Shown: in pieces, positions 10,101 to 18,100 of the stretch
Numbering within the stretch: the first letter of the stretch is position 1
Layout: every line of letters starts with the position of its first letter
Source: Elusimicrobiota bacterium
GTDB taxonomy: Bacteria; Elusimicrobiota; Elusimicrobia; 2-02-FULL-39-32
NCBI GenBank assembly: GCA_016180425.1
Contig: JACPBF010000009.1
Location: 48,707-112,706 of the forward strand
Direction of reading: 5' to 3'
DNA: 64,000 bases
Made by a program: the position numbers and the translations under genes
The notes under the pieces: generated by a model
Told to the model about the DNA's origin: nothing
The model's input: the letters and a program-made list of their open reading frames with translations, nothing else
The model's database searches: none

Positions 10101-11119
10101 GAGTTGCAGTTCTGGGATTAGCTCTAACATTCTATTTTTTAAAACAGATTCCTCAAAATCAAATTAAAGAGGTTGTAACTTTCTCTCAAGAATTTTTAGT
10201 AAGAGAAGTCCGGTATTCTCAAGATCCTAAAATTTTAAATGAATTAAAAGAATTTTTAAAATCAGAAAAAACTGAAAAAGCAGTTTTTCCTGAGACTCCT
10301 AGCGATCGCATCTCCATTGCCCAAATTGCTGGGATATTAGAACTTCTTAGTCATAAGGATGCCAAGGGTCAAGCAATGGTTCTTAGCTCTTTAAAGAGAG
10401 CATTGCCCAATGCTCAATTTAAAATTTTGCCTGCAATAAAAAAGAGTTATCTTTTGGAAAAGATGGATAGAAGGATTGTTATGGATGTAGAGGAAAAATC
10501 AAATTTGCTTAATTTTATTCAATGGGTTCAACTCTTCCGCGCACAGGCTAGTCAAGCTGAGCAGGAAAAAATTAGGGATGCTTTTATAAAGGGATATGGA
10601 CTAGCTCGTTGGGCCACGCTTTCTAAAGAAGAGAGGTTGGGTGAAAAAAAGAGTATTTTTGATCTTAAAGGGATTTTTCTTCTGGATGTCAGTGAGCCTG
10701 ATTCTTTGTGGATTCAGTCTGTTTTGGAGTGGTTGGCGCTTGGCTTAAAACAAGGGGGATTAAATGAGCTAGCTTTATCTGCAAATTCTCAAAAGAGTTT
10801 GGATAAAGTTAAAACATTCTTGAGCAGCCGTTTAGAAAAAGAGCAGTTGGATCGTTTAATTTGGATATTGGATGAAGAGGGAATGGATGGGCGCATCCGC
10901 GCAGATTATGTGTTACAGGAGCTTGAAAAACATGGGTTGGGCGGAAGAGCTGTAAAGATTGTAACGGATAATTTTGATCGTTGGATTGAAAGTTTTAATC
11001 ACCAGACTTTGATTAAGATCATTGAATTGGTATCTGCTACAGAGGGTAGAGTTGCCAGAAATTTACAGGAGATTACGGATGATGTGAAAGAGTCTCTAGT
11101 GCTTTTAATTCAGCAGTAA
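4199..11119 (+). CDS. Giant protein A: exported TIKI/ChaN-like plus UDP-sugar pyrophosphorylase-like multidomain protein
   Basis: 2306 residues. The start is ATG 4199 (M-I-K-L-W), homologous to the starts of the other giants; GTG 4190 is an alternative. Residues ~1-35 form a signal or anchor segment ending S-A-P-Y-A-D-A-S. Residues ~175-660 have H-I-Q-D-A-H185, V-G-V-E212-G and V-A-G-G-Y-H640, the H..E..H layout of the ChaN/EreA/TIKI superfamily of putative hydrolases. A Gly/Ser linker with one hydrophobic segment follows (~880-945), then helical Y-W-A-x-x-L-x-x-G repeats distantly like DUF4214 (~1040-1300). Next is a UDPGP-like nucleotidyltransferase (~1300-1740), a Pro-rich linker (~1822-1870), about three membrane segments (~1880-1982) and a C-terminal alpha/beta region (~2090-2306) resembling the ends of the mega-gene and giant D. 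Unlike the genes at 12199 and 61952 it has no leader gene. Likely envelope-located; overall role unknown. Confidence 0.8.
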   Translation: MIKLWASKQRKFYMKATAIVVAFSFLFSSLSAPYADASFWQERKKNVDEFKKKIEPMQLASLPLNLGGSGEINLDQKNFSSFSLNLAGRDGVDLNLDESLPKIQREAINKISQEHLGYLLEKIEEKRHGKKSLREFSTIPHKLRDEIQRYGEIVRVHFAQGKISNDLEGKIEVEAPLVIHIQDAHEIYSVQKNIASLLKGLMDSGVDLVGVEGSEGKLKGIEKYRRYPDQVTLLGLADYLLKQGLLTGVELAGLGRERAEVEFYGVEEKSKYLEQVNSFKKNLRKANEIEKWLKDLELEISFLKEKLYSSQMKELDVWKMQFKNGERNLGEWVRYLESHSTFHGSQGRKALGRILEDHRSHQKSKDPKDKRLQVEQGSSFFSNVQKFLKAWSQEKKLDFKKVEKEQQVLLMALSQKLSDQEITELLEVSLLTRLGKIEQSEFYSFLNEKLDQANLKINPELEKYIKYLVVVESIDKEQLFKELKKLEESFLKRAVSDRNPVQSLLLNLDQDFQLLETALEYKLSPEDYEQYKKREKEITKIDERIHEIFVKANLLEDSFFKETRNLSPELPYYDHHGRKMQKPFSAQPAWHMKKLMPFLKNAARFSLCSDQRNNIFVQKLMQRMEEKKCKVTVLVAGGYHSLGIENELKEKGISYLTIRPRMDISGSEREAHPLYSFKRELLPLEKLFLPEKISIPRSQGLGSGADFGFREVRDAIKGIFEVVGGVLSSSKENHTENREKIEPQWNSWIRRSGQKAEQMEYWKEKSMPKIRQMGNWKRRDVLKVEEQGNWQGEIYSAQVRYRGKIYRVWTPRKENDFLKKDLVQNPKATLKSLKLFKQKYKNLQSGETEIGDSFAIAEVEPNSNLILFLEARKFVKKGAVRFLKIAKTALLSAAFFTGAFGMGGGASGGSGSGGDSGGSGGSSGSGTGDGTENKEGAVRLFINQALENLSKLAVLYGLSDSQVMELCLELSQFESRRKWKNIPTLEERLIEMKQLSEKYGLTISQMYARLKLVKQMIERYKLFYEGVVKTYDHFPYTYSFNYEDLDYWADPEFSVAQLEREFNARSTIRHWANEIRYHIDSPTNLSPRDQLTYWADQLTLGERTSEQLKKYFSDIREGESSRYEYRLVFALKLKSMKGQYGISDTSRIRSIAEEYALFEPNPYAYSLTDKDITIYIGMGLSEYALRRKFEAMQKVREIARDKRYSIKDENGLSFLDLNYWAHRLNEGDYRDDTLADKFTELALLEDKANNFDLEWGIKYWMGELRTTPISRDFRPSRKEDVLDINELSDQERLELERLGVESLLKGEGTISMLAGGASSRMNPAEVPREVQSLINEMNYSRTNPIVTIRVPEIRSKAAVPIGKDQDGRVLTYLDIFGFNLFRLFEGLEREARGYENQELAYGAGAVWKNDIALINNWGYRAEHIRLIKANQGYGLKQKIRFFYAPLRIKFFAPVEDVQKAKGKFSEDTSHQRALDHAKAVQERFRAGDEDAIIFKGERDPWGHGDYFHELVRSGELLHMIDSKKRWAFVRNVDNSAAKFDKVWLELLGLFLKRELDFQPEVSPRSPGQKGGDLIVMTDTPNQDHQLAEHPNIEATYREKRITNPESSYWFNDAVAFFTPMYVINIYKRPEQNDQEFTEELRAALQQSKKGHKQLIDQIVERGRKKYPMIWDAKVAKRMNALTVRPENNMWQSTGIVEPHIRIQAVGVRGARNIPIVQYPHLSKPEKWQVLSSLRFLSTKGWTKTPAEFLDAKKKLTAAKLGKNVEELTEDEIEHILTNEEVWITLETYEGNKILINDLLEYILTADLVTPGILKLKEEITSNPPSGTPTLLPNPPPTSTPPSPPTPTPDPAPPLTPTLKPPLPSPPARISTQPDLGKKSNLPSLGLGIYFRSLAGVLIAWIKKIKNSNRTSSFIGFFAPFAAFGTILGFAPHGYAMNLSETLPQFILKPAQISPFPIDILVPLLIVIGVAVLGLALTFYFLKQIPQNQIKEVVTFSQEFLVREVRYSQDPKILNELKEFLKSEKTEKAVFPETPSDRISIAQIAGILELLSHKDAKGQAMVLSSLKRALPNAQFKILPAIKKSYLLEKMDRRIVMDVEEKSNLLNFIQWVQLFRAQASQAEQEKIRDAFIKGYGLARWATLSKEERLGEKKSIFDLKGIFLLDVSEPDSLWIQSVLEWLALGLKQGGLNELALSANSQKSLDKVKTFLSSRLEKEQLDRLIWILDEEGMDGRIRADYVLQELEKHGLGGRAVKIVTDNFDRWIESFNHQTLIKIIELVSATEGRVARNLQEITDDVKESLVLLIQQ
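8096..9420 (+). other. UDPGP-type nucleotidyltransferase domain inside giant protein A
   Basis: Residues ~1300-1740. M1312-L-A-G-G-A-S-S-R-M resembles the nucleotide-binding L-x-G-G-x-G-T-R-L loop; K-A-A-V-P-I fits the P-K-x region. G1502-H-G-D-Y-F-H-E-L is followed by a G-E-L-L segment, F-V-R-N-V-D-N (N1531-N1534) and K-G-G-D, the order found in UTP-glucose-1-phosphate and UDP-N-acetylglucosamine pyrophosphorylases (PF01704). G-T is replaced by S-S in the first loop, so activity is uncertain. Such enzymes are normally free cytosolic proteins, so placement in a protein with an export signal is odd. Confidence 0.6.
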
Positions 11120-11187
11120 GCTAAAGGCGCAGGGGATTTTTTAAGTTCAGCTTGGATAATGGGGTCATTCTTTTCGGGAGGCCCTCT

Positions 11188-11267
11188 TAGTGTAGTGTAA
11201 CAGTAACGGCTTTACAATGGTCATCGTTGACGACATTCTGCAATGTTTTTTTTGATACACCACACTA
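11188..11267 (-). repeat. 80-bp MITE-like element, copy 2 (inverted relative to copy 1)
   Basis: The reverse complement is nearly identical to 1015-1094. Ends are TAGTGTAGTGTA and TACACCACACTA, a better-matched terminal inverted repeat pair than copy 1, so it may be the less decayed copy. It lies 68 nt after the stop of giant gene A, inside the 252-nt gap that also carries the next promoter. Confidence 0.8.
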
Positions 11268-11282
11268 GGGGGGCTTGAAATC

Positions 11283-11349
11283 TGTTACATTTCTGTTACA
11301 AATTTGTTACAAAAAGTTTAAGAAAAGTTTTGGGTTTGTCAGCTAAACT
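11283..11349 (+). promoter_or_regulatory. Pho-box-like promoter of the leader-1/mega-gene operon
   Basis: Three exact TGTTACA half-sites at 11283, 11294 and 11305, then TTTAAGA (11317) and TTTTGGG (11328): spacing 11, 11, 12, 11. A -10-like TAAACT (11344-11349) follows 13 nt after AAAAGTTT, with CTTTCATT just downstream as in copy A. This is the clearest of the three arrays. Confidence 0.65.
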
Positions 11350-11371
11350 TTCATTGGGTTAGAGTTTTAGT

Positions 11372-12199
11372 ATGAAAATAGAATTTAAAAGCATGATAAA
11401 ACTTATGAAACAACGAATGAAAAAGCAGAAGAAAAGAACTGAGTTTTTGAATAAGGCGTTTCGTTTTTTAACGCTTCTATCTTTTTTTCATTTTAGCGGT
11501 TTAAATAACGGATTCACGCAAATTGTGGTGGTCTCAGGTTCCATTCAGCAAACCAATTTCGCGCCTGTAGCAATTTCCAAGATGGCCTATATCCTAAATC
11601 CTGGAATTTGGAAAAAATGTTTAAAAGCCAATCATTGGCAGAAACTTTTCTTTAGCTCCAGTAAAGTGATTGAGGTGGCAAGCAAAGGCGCAGTTGAGCG
11701 GATGTTGTCAGAAGGCAACTTGCTGCAGATGTGGGTACAGGAAACTCTAAAAAAGAATTTAGAAAAATCCAAAGAGTCTTTAATGCCAGAAGGCAAAAGC
11801 ATACAAGAATTAGGCGGTATCAATGCAAAGCAGATCAAAACTTCTGCTTTTTTTAATTTTAAGTTGGGGGTTTACGATTTAAGAACCTGGGTCTGGGAGA
11901 AGTTTTTACAGGCCAATGGTTTTCATAAGCTGCGCTTTTTCCCATGGAAGAATTCTCTTGCCAGCTGGGTCAATAAAAAATTTATATTTGAGTTTAAAGC
12001 AATAATGATTTTAGTCCAATTTAAGCAAAGTCAGTCGCAGCTGCCAGTTGAAACTTTTAAAGAGATGAAGAGCCATCAGTTTAATTTCTCTGAGGAAGAT
12101 CCAGCTAGCATTATCATAAACGCGCTGAGCCAGGTTGAACTGAAAGTCACTCCAAAGAGTACCCTTGGGGTGATTTTCTTTTTAATAGAGGGAAAATAA
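11372..12199 (+). CDS. Leader protein 1 of the giant-gene operon (exported, family unknown)
   Basis: 275 residues, paralogous to the protein at 60475. Shared features: a Lys-rich N terminus, a hydrophobic segment running into the motif F-H-F-S-G-L-N-N-G-F-T-Q-I (residues ~40-52), V-V-S-G-x-I-Q-Q-x-N-F-A-P, then E-G-N-L-L-Q-x-W and, near residue 170, W-V-W-E-K. The N-terminal hydrophobic stretch suggests export or membrane insertion. No known family is recognised. The TAA stop shares its last A with the ATG of the giant gene at 12199, so the two are translationally coupled. Its last ~17 codons lie in a hairpin followed by a T-tract (12148-12183), suggesting that transcription may be attenuated just before the giant gene. 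Start uncertain: several in-frame ATGs lie within the first 20 codons and no strong ribosome site is visible. Confidence 0.65.
   Translation: MKIEFKSMIKLMKQRMKKQKKRTEFLNKAFRFLTLLSFFHFSGLNNGFTQIVVVSGSIQQTNFAPVAISKMAYILNPGIWKKCLKANHWQKLFFSSSKVIEVASKGAVERMLSEGNLLQMWVQETLKKNLEKSKESLMPEGKSIQELGGINAKQIKTSAFFNFKLGVYDLRTWVWEKFLQANGFHKLRFFPWKNSLASWVNKKFIFEFKAIMILVQFKQSQSQLPVETFKEMKSHQFNFSEEDPASIIINALSQVELKVTPKSTLGVIFFLIEGK
12148..12183 (+). terminator. Putative attenuator hairpin at the end of leader gene 1
   Basis: A 10-bp stem with one mismatch and one G-U pair (CACTCCAAAG / CCTTGGGGTG), loop AGTAC, followed by ATTTTCTTTTT, 16 nt before the giant ORF start. A much stronger hairpin sits at the equivalent place in the paralogous leader gene (61197-61238). 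Partial read-through is required if the giant gene is expressed from the 11.3-kb promoter. Confidence 0.5.
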
Positions 12200-15100
12200 T
12201 GATTCGTTTTTGGATAGAAAAGAAAAATAGAAGTTGGTTAGAGAGCACAGCGCTCTTGGTGCTGGGGGCGCTTTTGTTTTCTATTGTTGCGCCTCCCTAT
12301 GCTGAGGCTTCTATCTGGGATGAAAGAAAAAAAGCAGTAGATGTAATGACAGAGAAAAAAGAAAAGGTGGCAGAGGCTCTTAAAAAAACAGATAAAAGTC
12401 TGGAAGAAAAAGAAAGAATTAAAGAATTAGGCATAGCTTCTGGCATTGAAATTCCAGAGGATTTAGGAACTGTGGTTGAAGCTTGGGGAGGAATTCCAAA
12501 TTTGGCTGAACAGCCGCCCTTGGTGATTCATATTCAAGATGCTCACGGCGTTTATGACGCTCAAAAAAATGCGAGTGAAATATTAAAAATTATTCGTTCC
12601 GGAAACCAGGAGGATAAAGAAGCAGCTTCTGTTCAGCCGCTTTTAGTTTGCGTGGAAGGAGCATGGGGAAGGGTAAGCCCTGAATGGATTAGTGTATTCC
12701 CTGATGAAAACTTGAAAAAGGAAATGGCGGAGCGTTTACTTCAGGAGGGAGAGATTACAGGCGAAGAATATCTGGCTATTATGATGGGGCCTGGCAAGCT
12801 AAAGATTTATGGCGTGGAAGAAAAAGAGCTTTATGAAGCGAATGCCAAAGCCAGAGAGGTGATTGATAGGGATAGAAAAAATTTATTAGAAGAGTTGGAA
12901 AAATTAAGTTTCAGGTTGGATGCGATTAAGAGAAAGATTTATCCTAGAAAACTTTTAGAATTAGACCATGTCAGCGGAAATTTTGAAACACAGAAAATTC
13001 CTTTAAAAGAATATTTTTCTTATTTACTAAAGGCCGATCCTCAAAGCTGGAAGAATCAAGATTATCCAAATTTAACCAGCTTAGAGGATATGGTTAAACT
13101 AGAAGCGCAATTTACAAAAGAAGGAATAGAAGAAGAAAGAAAGAAATTGCTTATTTTTCTAGAAGATAAGTTAGATAAATCCAGCCTAGCTCAGTTAGGA
13201 CAGGTAAGTTTAAGCTATCGTCTGGGAAAGATCAGCGGGGAGCGTTTCTATGAGGGGATTATTCATCTTGCCGAAGCGCATAACAAGGAGCTGCCTCAAA
13301 TAAAGATTTATGTGAATTATCTTAAAAAATATAGCGCAATTAAAACAGAAAAACTCAGCGATGAGATCATAAAATTAGAGAAAAATGTATTTTTAAGTTT
13401 TGCGGGTAAGGATGAAAAACTAAAAAAATTAGTGGAGGTGGACAGGGGCTTAAGAATAGAAACCAAGTTTTGGGATGAAAAACTTTCCCCTACAGATTGG
13501 GAAGATTACAGGCAAACAGTTAAAAAAGGGGATTTAAAAAATTTTAGCGGTAAAGTCTTAGGTTGGAAAGAGATTGAAAAATTTGTTTTCCAGAAGGAAA
13601 AAGATTTAAGGCTGGAAGTAAGCCAAGCGCATCAACCCTCTAAAATTAGCCGAGCTCAAACACCCACTTATGCCCAGATGAGATATTTACAAGAAGGCTA
13701 TTACAGACTTGCTTTTAAAAGAGACCAAACCATGGTGGAGAAGACCCTGGAAAAAGCAAAGGAATTGAATGAGGAAAGAGTGGTATTGATTGCAGGAGGT
13801 TTTCATACTGCTGGCATGATGAAGTTTTTAAGAGATAAAGGGGTGCCTTATATTGTGATTCGTCCAAAACTTTCTTTTGAAAGAGCCCAGAAGCAGGAGA
13901 AAAAAGATAAGAGCGATAAGAGGAAAGGAATAGAAAAAGTAAAGTACGCTTCCTTGATAGGAGCTTACACAAAAAAATTAGAAGAGTTAAAAAGCGATTT
14001 GGAAACCAATGTTCAGGGACAGGATCAAGAGCTGGCAGAAGCAGTGGAAAAAGTAATGGACATTATTAAGAACAAATTGTTTTTTGTTGGCCCTGTTGAA
14101 GATAAAGGTAATAATATCCTTTTAGGCGCTTATCAGGGAGAATTTTCCAGAGTTAATTTTTTAATTGAAAGTTCAGATTTTGAACCCGCGCCTCCTGTAG
14201 TTTCTGTGGAATTTGAGAATGCCATTGAACAAGCTATGGGAACTTTACGATCTAAACCCGGAAGTTTTGGCGAAGAAGGGGTTGTGCGCATTTTTTCTGG
14301 ATTAAGTTTTTGGCTGCAAACCGGGATGGAGAGAGCAGGCCATCTTAGTTTTAGGAAAGCAAAAAAAGAAGATAGCGAAAGATTAGAGCCTTATTCTAAA
14401 GAAGTTTGGCCATACTCTAATATTCAAAGGAAAGTTCCTCCAGAAAGGGCAGGACCAAAACAATTAAGTAAAGCCTCTCCTCAGCCGCTTAAAAAAGAAG
14501 TTGCGGCTCTCCCCACCTTAAAACAAAAAATATTTTCTCATATTGCGGCAGCAAGCGGTATTGCAGCTCTTTTTGTGATTGCAGTTTTAGCTTCCATGTT
14601 CCCTCCCATTGCTAAAGTTTCAGAGCAAACTTCATTGCAATCTTTAGAAATTCAAACTGGGATGATAGGGATGGGATTTATTTTTAGCCGTTTACAGATG
14701 AATCCCAAACAAATTATTTTATTTTTGTTAGGAATAGTTACTCTTTTTTCTGTATTTTCTCAGCCGCCTCAAGTCCAAAAAAAGAACAGCCGTTTTATAG
14801 CGCCATCTGTTGAGGCTAGCGCAATGCAAACCCCTCCGCCATTATCTAATTTTGGTTTTTTTAGTTTTCAAGCGCCTACTAGACAACCTGAGAGTCAAGT
14901 TCCTACTCAACAACCAGCTCCAGCTCCTTCAGTTGTGGTAAGTCCAAGTCAAGCTCTTAACTCGTTGGATCAGATTTTACCTCAAGCATCTGGCAGCGAA
15001 GTCATTGACGCCATGGTGAAAGCCGCGCATGATTTAGAAACAGAAAAAGTAAAACTTTTAGATGACCTTATCCGAAATTCCAGATTTTCTTATAACGTTG

Positions 15101-18100
15101 AAGATGTTTTAGTTATTAGAAATTTAATTTCCAGCGGTCGTTTTCCTTTTAATGTGCCTCCTTCAAACATTCGCATGAATCAGGGCTATAATGTAGCCTC
15201 CATCACTAAGGTTCAGGTTGCTTATAATGCGGATTTTGATCCTGGGAGCTGGGGTATTGCGGATGCGGCGCACAATGGTTTACATGAAGGAATTGATATT
15301 TTTTCCGCTTCAGATGCTCCGGTCGTTGCCCTGATGAGCGGGCGCATAAGCAAAGTGGTGAGCGTGCCTAATTCCGGCATTCATGTTACAGTTGATCTTG
15401 GCGCAAGCTATTCTCATTATCAAACAGTTTATCGTCATCTAGCAAATCCAGTGGTTATGGAAAATGATTCAGTTCAGACTGGCTTGCTTATTTCTCACAA
15501 TCTTTACCCTAATCCAGAGAATACAGCCCCGCACATTCATTTTGAATTAAGAAGGGCTGATTCTACTCCTATTGATCCTTATCCGCTTTTACAAGTGTTA
15601 TCTGTGACCAATGACCCTCGCATTGGGCTTTCCCGTATGGTCATAGAAATTGAAAATTTAAGAATGCAGATTAAGAATGCAGCCAAAGGTTCTAAAGAAA
15701 ATTTGGATAAGGTTAAAGCAAAAAATAAACAGTATCAGGAAGAAGTTAAAATTTTGCAAGGGCTTTGGAGTTCTGTTCAGTCCGGAAAATTTCCGCAAAT
15801 AAAAGCTTTAAAAAATAAGATTAAAGATTTGGCGCAGCTTGAAATAGAGTTGCAGAAAGAGATAGAGAAACTTCGCTCTAATTTAACAACTGCGGCGCAA
15901 GTTAAGAATGATGCGGATCAAAAAATTAAAAACAAGTTTCCTCCTGAAATTGCAAAAACTCCGGAAGGGGATGAAACCTTAACCTTAATGAAAAGAGAAA
16001 CTGAAAATGCTCTCAGTCATTTAACAGCAGAAAATCGTTCATTGGAACTTGGCATAAACGATCTAGAGACTACTCTTGCATCTGTAGAAATCGCAAAAAA
16101 AGAGTCTGATAAGCTGTTCAAAGCCCAGCTTGAGATTCAAAAAATAGCTCCGGATTTAGCGGATTATTTAAGAGGAATAGCGCTTACGCGAATTGTGCAC
16201 AATCGTGTGTCAGCTTTAGCATACCAGATGCATGAAACCAAAGATTTGTGGGCTATGGATATTGGAGATTTCGTTGACCGAATGCGAGTAATTCAAGATG
16301 AGACTAGGTTAAGAATTCAGGAATTGGAAATGATTGTGAATAGTTCAAAGCTGCTTGCAAAAAGAATTAATTTACAAACTATTGAAAATCAAAGTTTAAG
16401 ATCCGAACTTTCTTCCTTATTAATAGAGACCGGGTCTCAATTAGATAGAAATCTAAAAAGTTCTAAGTGGCGGGCAGAGATCATATTAAAACCTACTTTA
16501 AAGGAATTAACCTGGAATTTAAAAATTTCTCGACTGCGTAATATCGGAATGTGGATTTTCTTTGGCTTTTTACCCATACTAGGCGCGCTTCTTCTTAATT
16601 TTTTAAGAAGAGAAAGAAGCAATTCATTGGATGAAGAGGAGTTTGAGGATGCGGGTGATATTGATGAAGCAGGAGGTAGAGAAGAAATTGGAGCGCCAAC
16701 AAATGGAGCAACTCCAGCAGCGCCTGGGGGCAGGGCAGCTGCAACAGTTACAGGGGTAGCTGGAGAAGCAGGAAAGGCAGCAATAACAGTTTCAGGAAGA
16801 AGTGGGGCAGGAGTAGTATTAGATATTGAAGATAAAGGAAAAGAGGATCAAGCAGTAGGAGAGAAGAAATTAGTTATAGTGGGAGGGAGTCAGGGGAGAG
16901 TAGATAGATCAGATGAAAATGTAAATAAAGGAGCAGCAGCTCCATCCCCATCCCCATCCCCATCCTCGAACTCAGAAGGAGTGGAGCCAGCAGTTTCAGT
17001 AACAGAAGCTCTTAATAATTTGTATGGTTTTAGCCAAGCAACTGATTCAGAAGAAGTAGGAGCAGTTCCAGCAGTATCAGGATCAGGGAGTATATTTAGC
17101 AGATTTGCGGATAGAGTTAAGAATTTATTTGGAGGTGGGACAGTAACCCCAGCGCCAGCGCCTTCAGTAGTAGTAACTCCAAGAGTAGTTGGATGGGAGA
17201 GGAATGAGGAAGGTTTGAAGAGAGCGTTAGAGGCGGGAGATGGAGCGATTTTTGGGATGGGGAGTTTGAATGAAGGGATCATGCAAAGGATTATTGGTTT
17301 AGGAGGAGATCGGTATGAGAATTTAAAGAGGATGGGGAGAGCAGAGTTAGAGATTCCTGGTGTGGAGAGGGAGTATCAAGAAGATGCTCGGGCTGAGTTA
17401 CTGAGCAGAATCAATCAGCGTTTTAATCTAGATTTGTTAGAAGAGTTAAAAGTTAATGCTCCTCAGGATGTTTTATCTCAAGTTCAGATTAATAGAAATA
17501 GGAAAGAAAAATTTATTCAAGATTTAAATGAAATGAACCCTGCTTTCTTAGCTTTATTTCCAGAGTCAGGATTCAGAAATCAGATTTTGCAATCTATAAG
17601 ATCAGAAGGAGATCGGTTTAAATATTTGTCTTCTATTTTTAGCATGCAGGAGCCCAAGCTCATTAATGGAAGCGCGAATGTTCAAGAATTAGAAGAATAT
17701 TTTTATGTTGTTACTTTAAGAATAGAGAATCAATATGGTCTTTTAATTCCAGGCAGCCGTAGAGCTTTAGACAAATTATTAAATTTGTTGCATAGAGGTC
17801 ATCCTAGAGAAATTGGCATAGACAGCGCTCTGGATGTAAGAGTTTTAAAAGCTGTGAGAGAGGGAGGGATTCACAATGAATTTAAAACTTTGGGGAAGAT
17901 TATCAATGGTGAAAAAGAATTGCCAGATCTTGGAAATATTGAAATCACTCCACATCAATTAAAATTATATATTACCGCATTATCTCAACACTTAGAAAAT
18001 ATATATGGTTTTAAAGCAGAGAAGAAAAAATCCAGCGGGATCATCACAGGCGGAGGGTTAGGAGGTCTTTTAGGGTCAGTGATAGCAGGATTAATATTGA

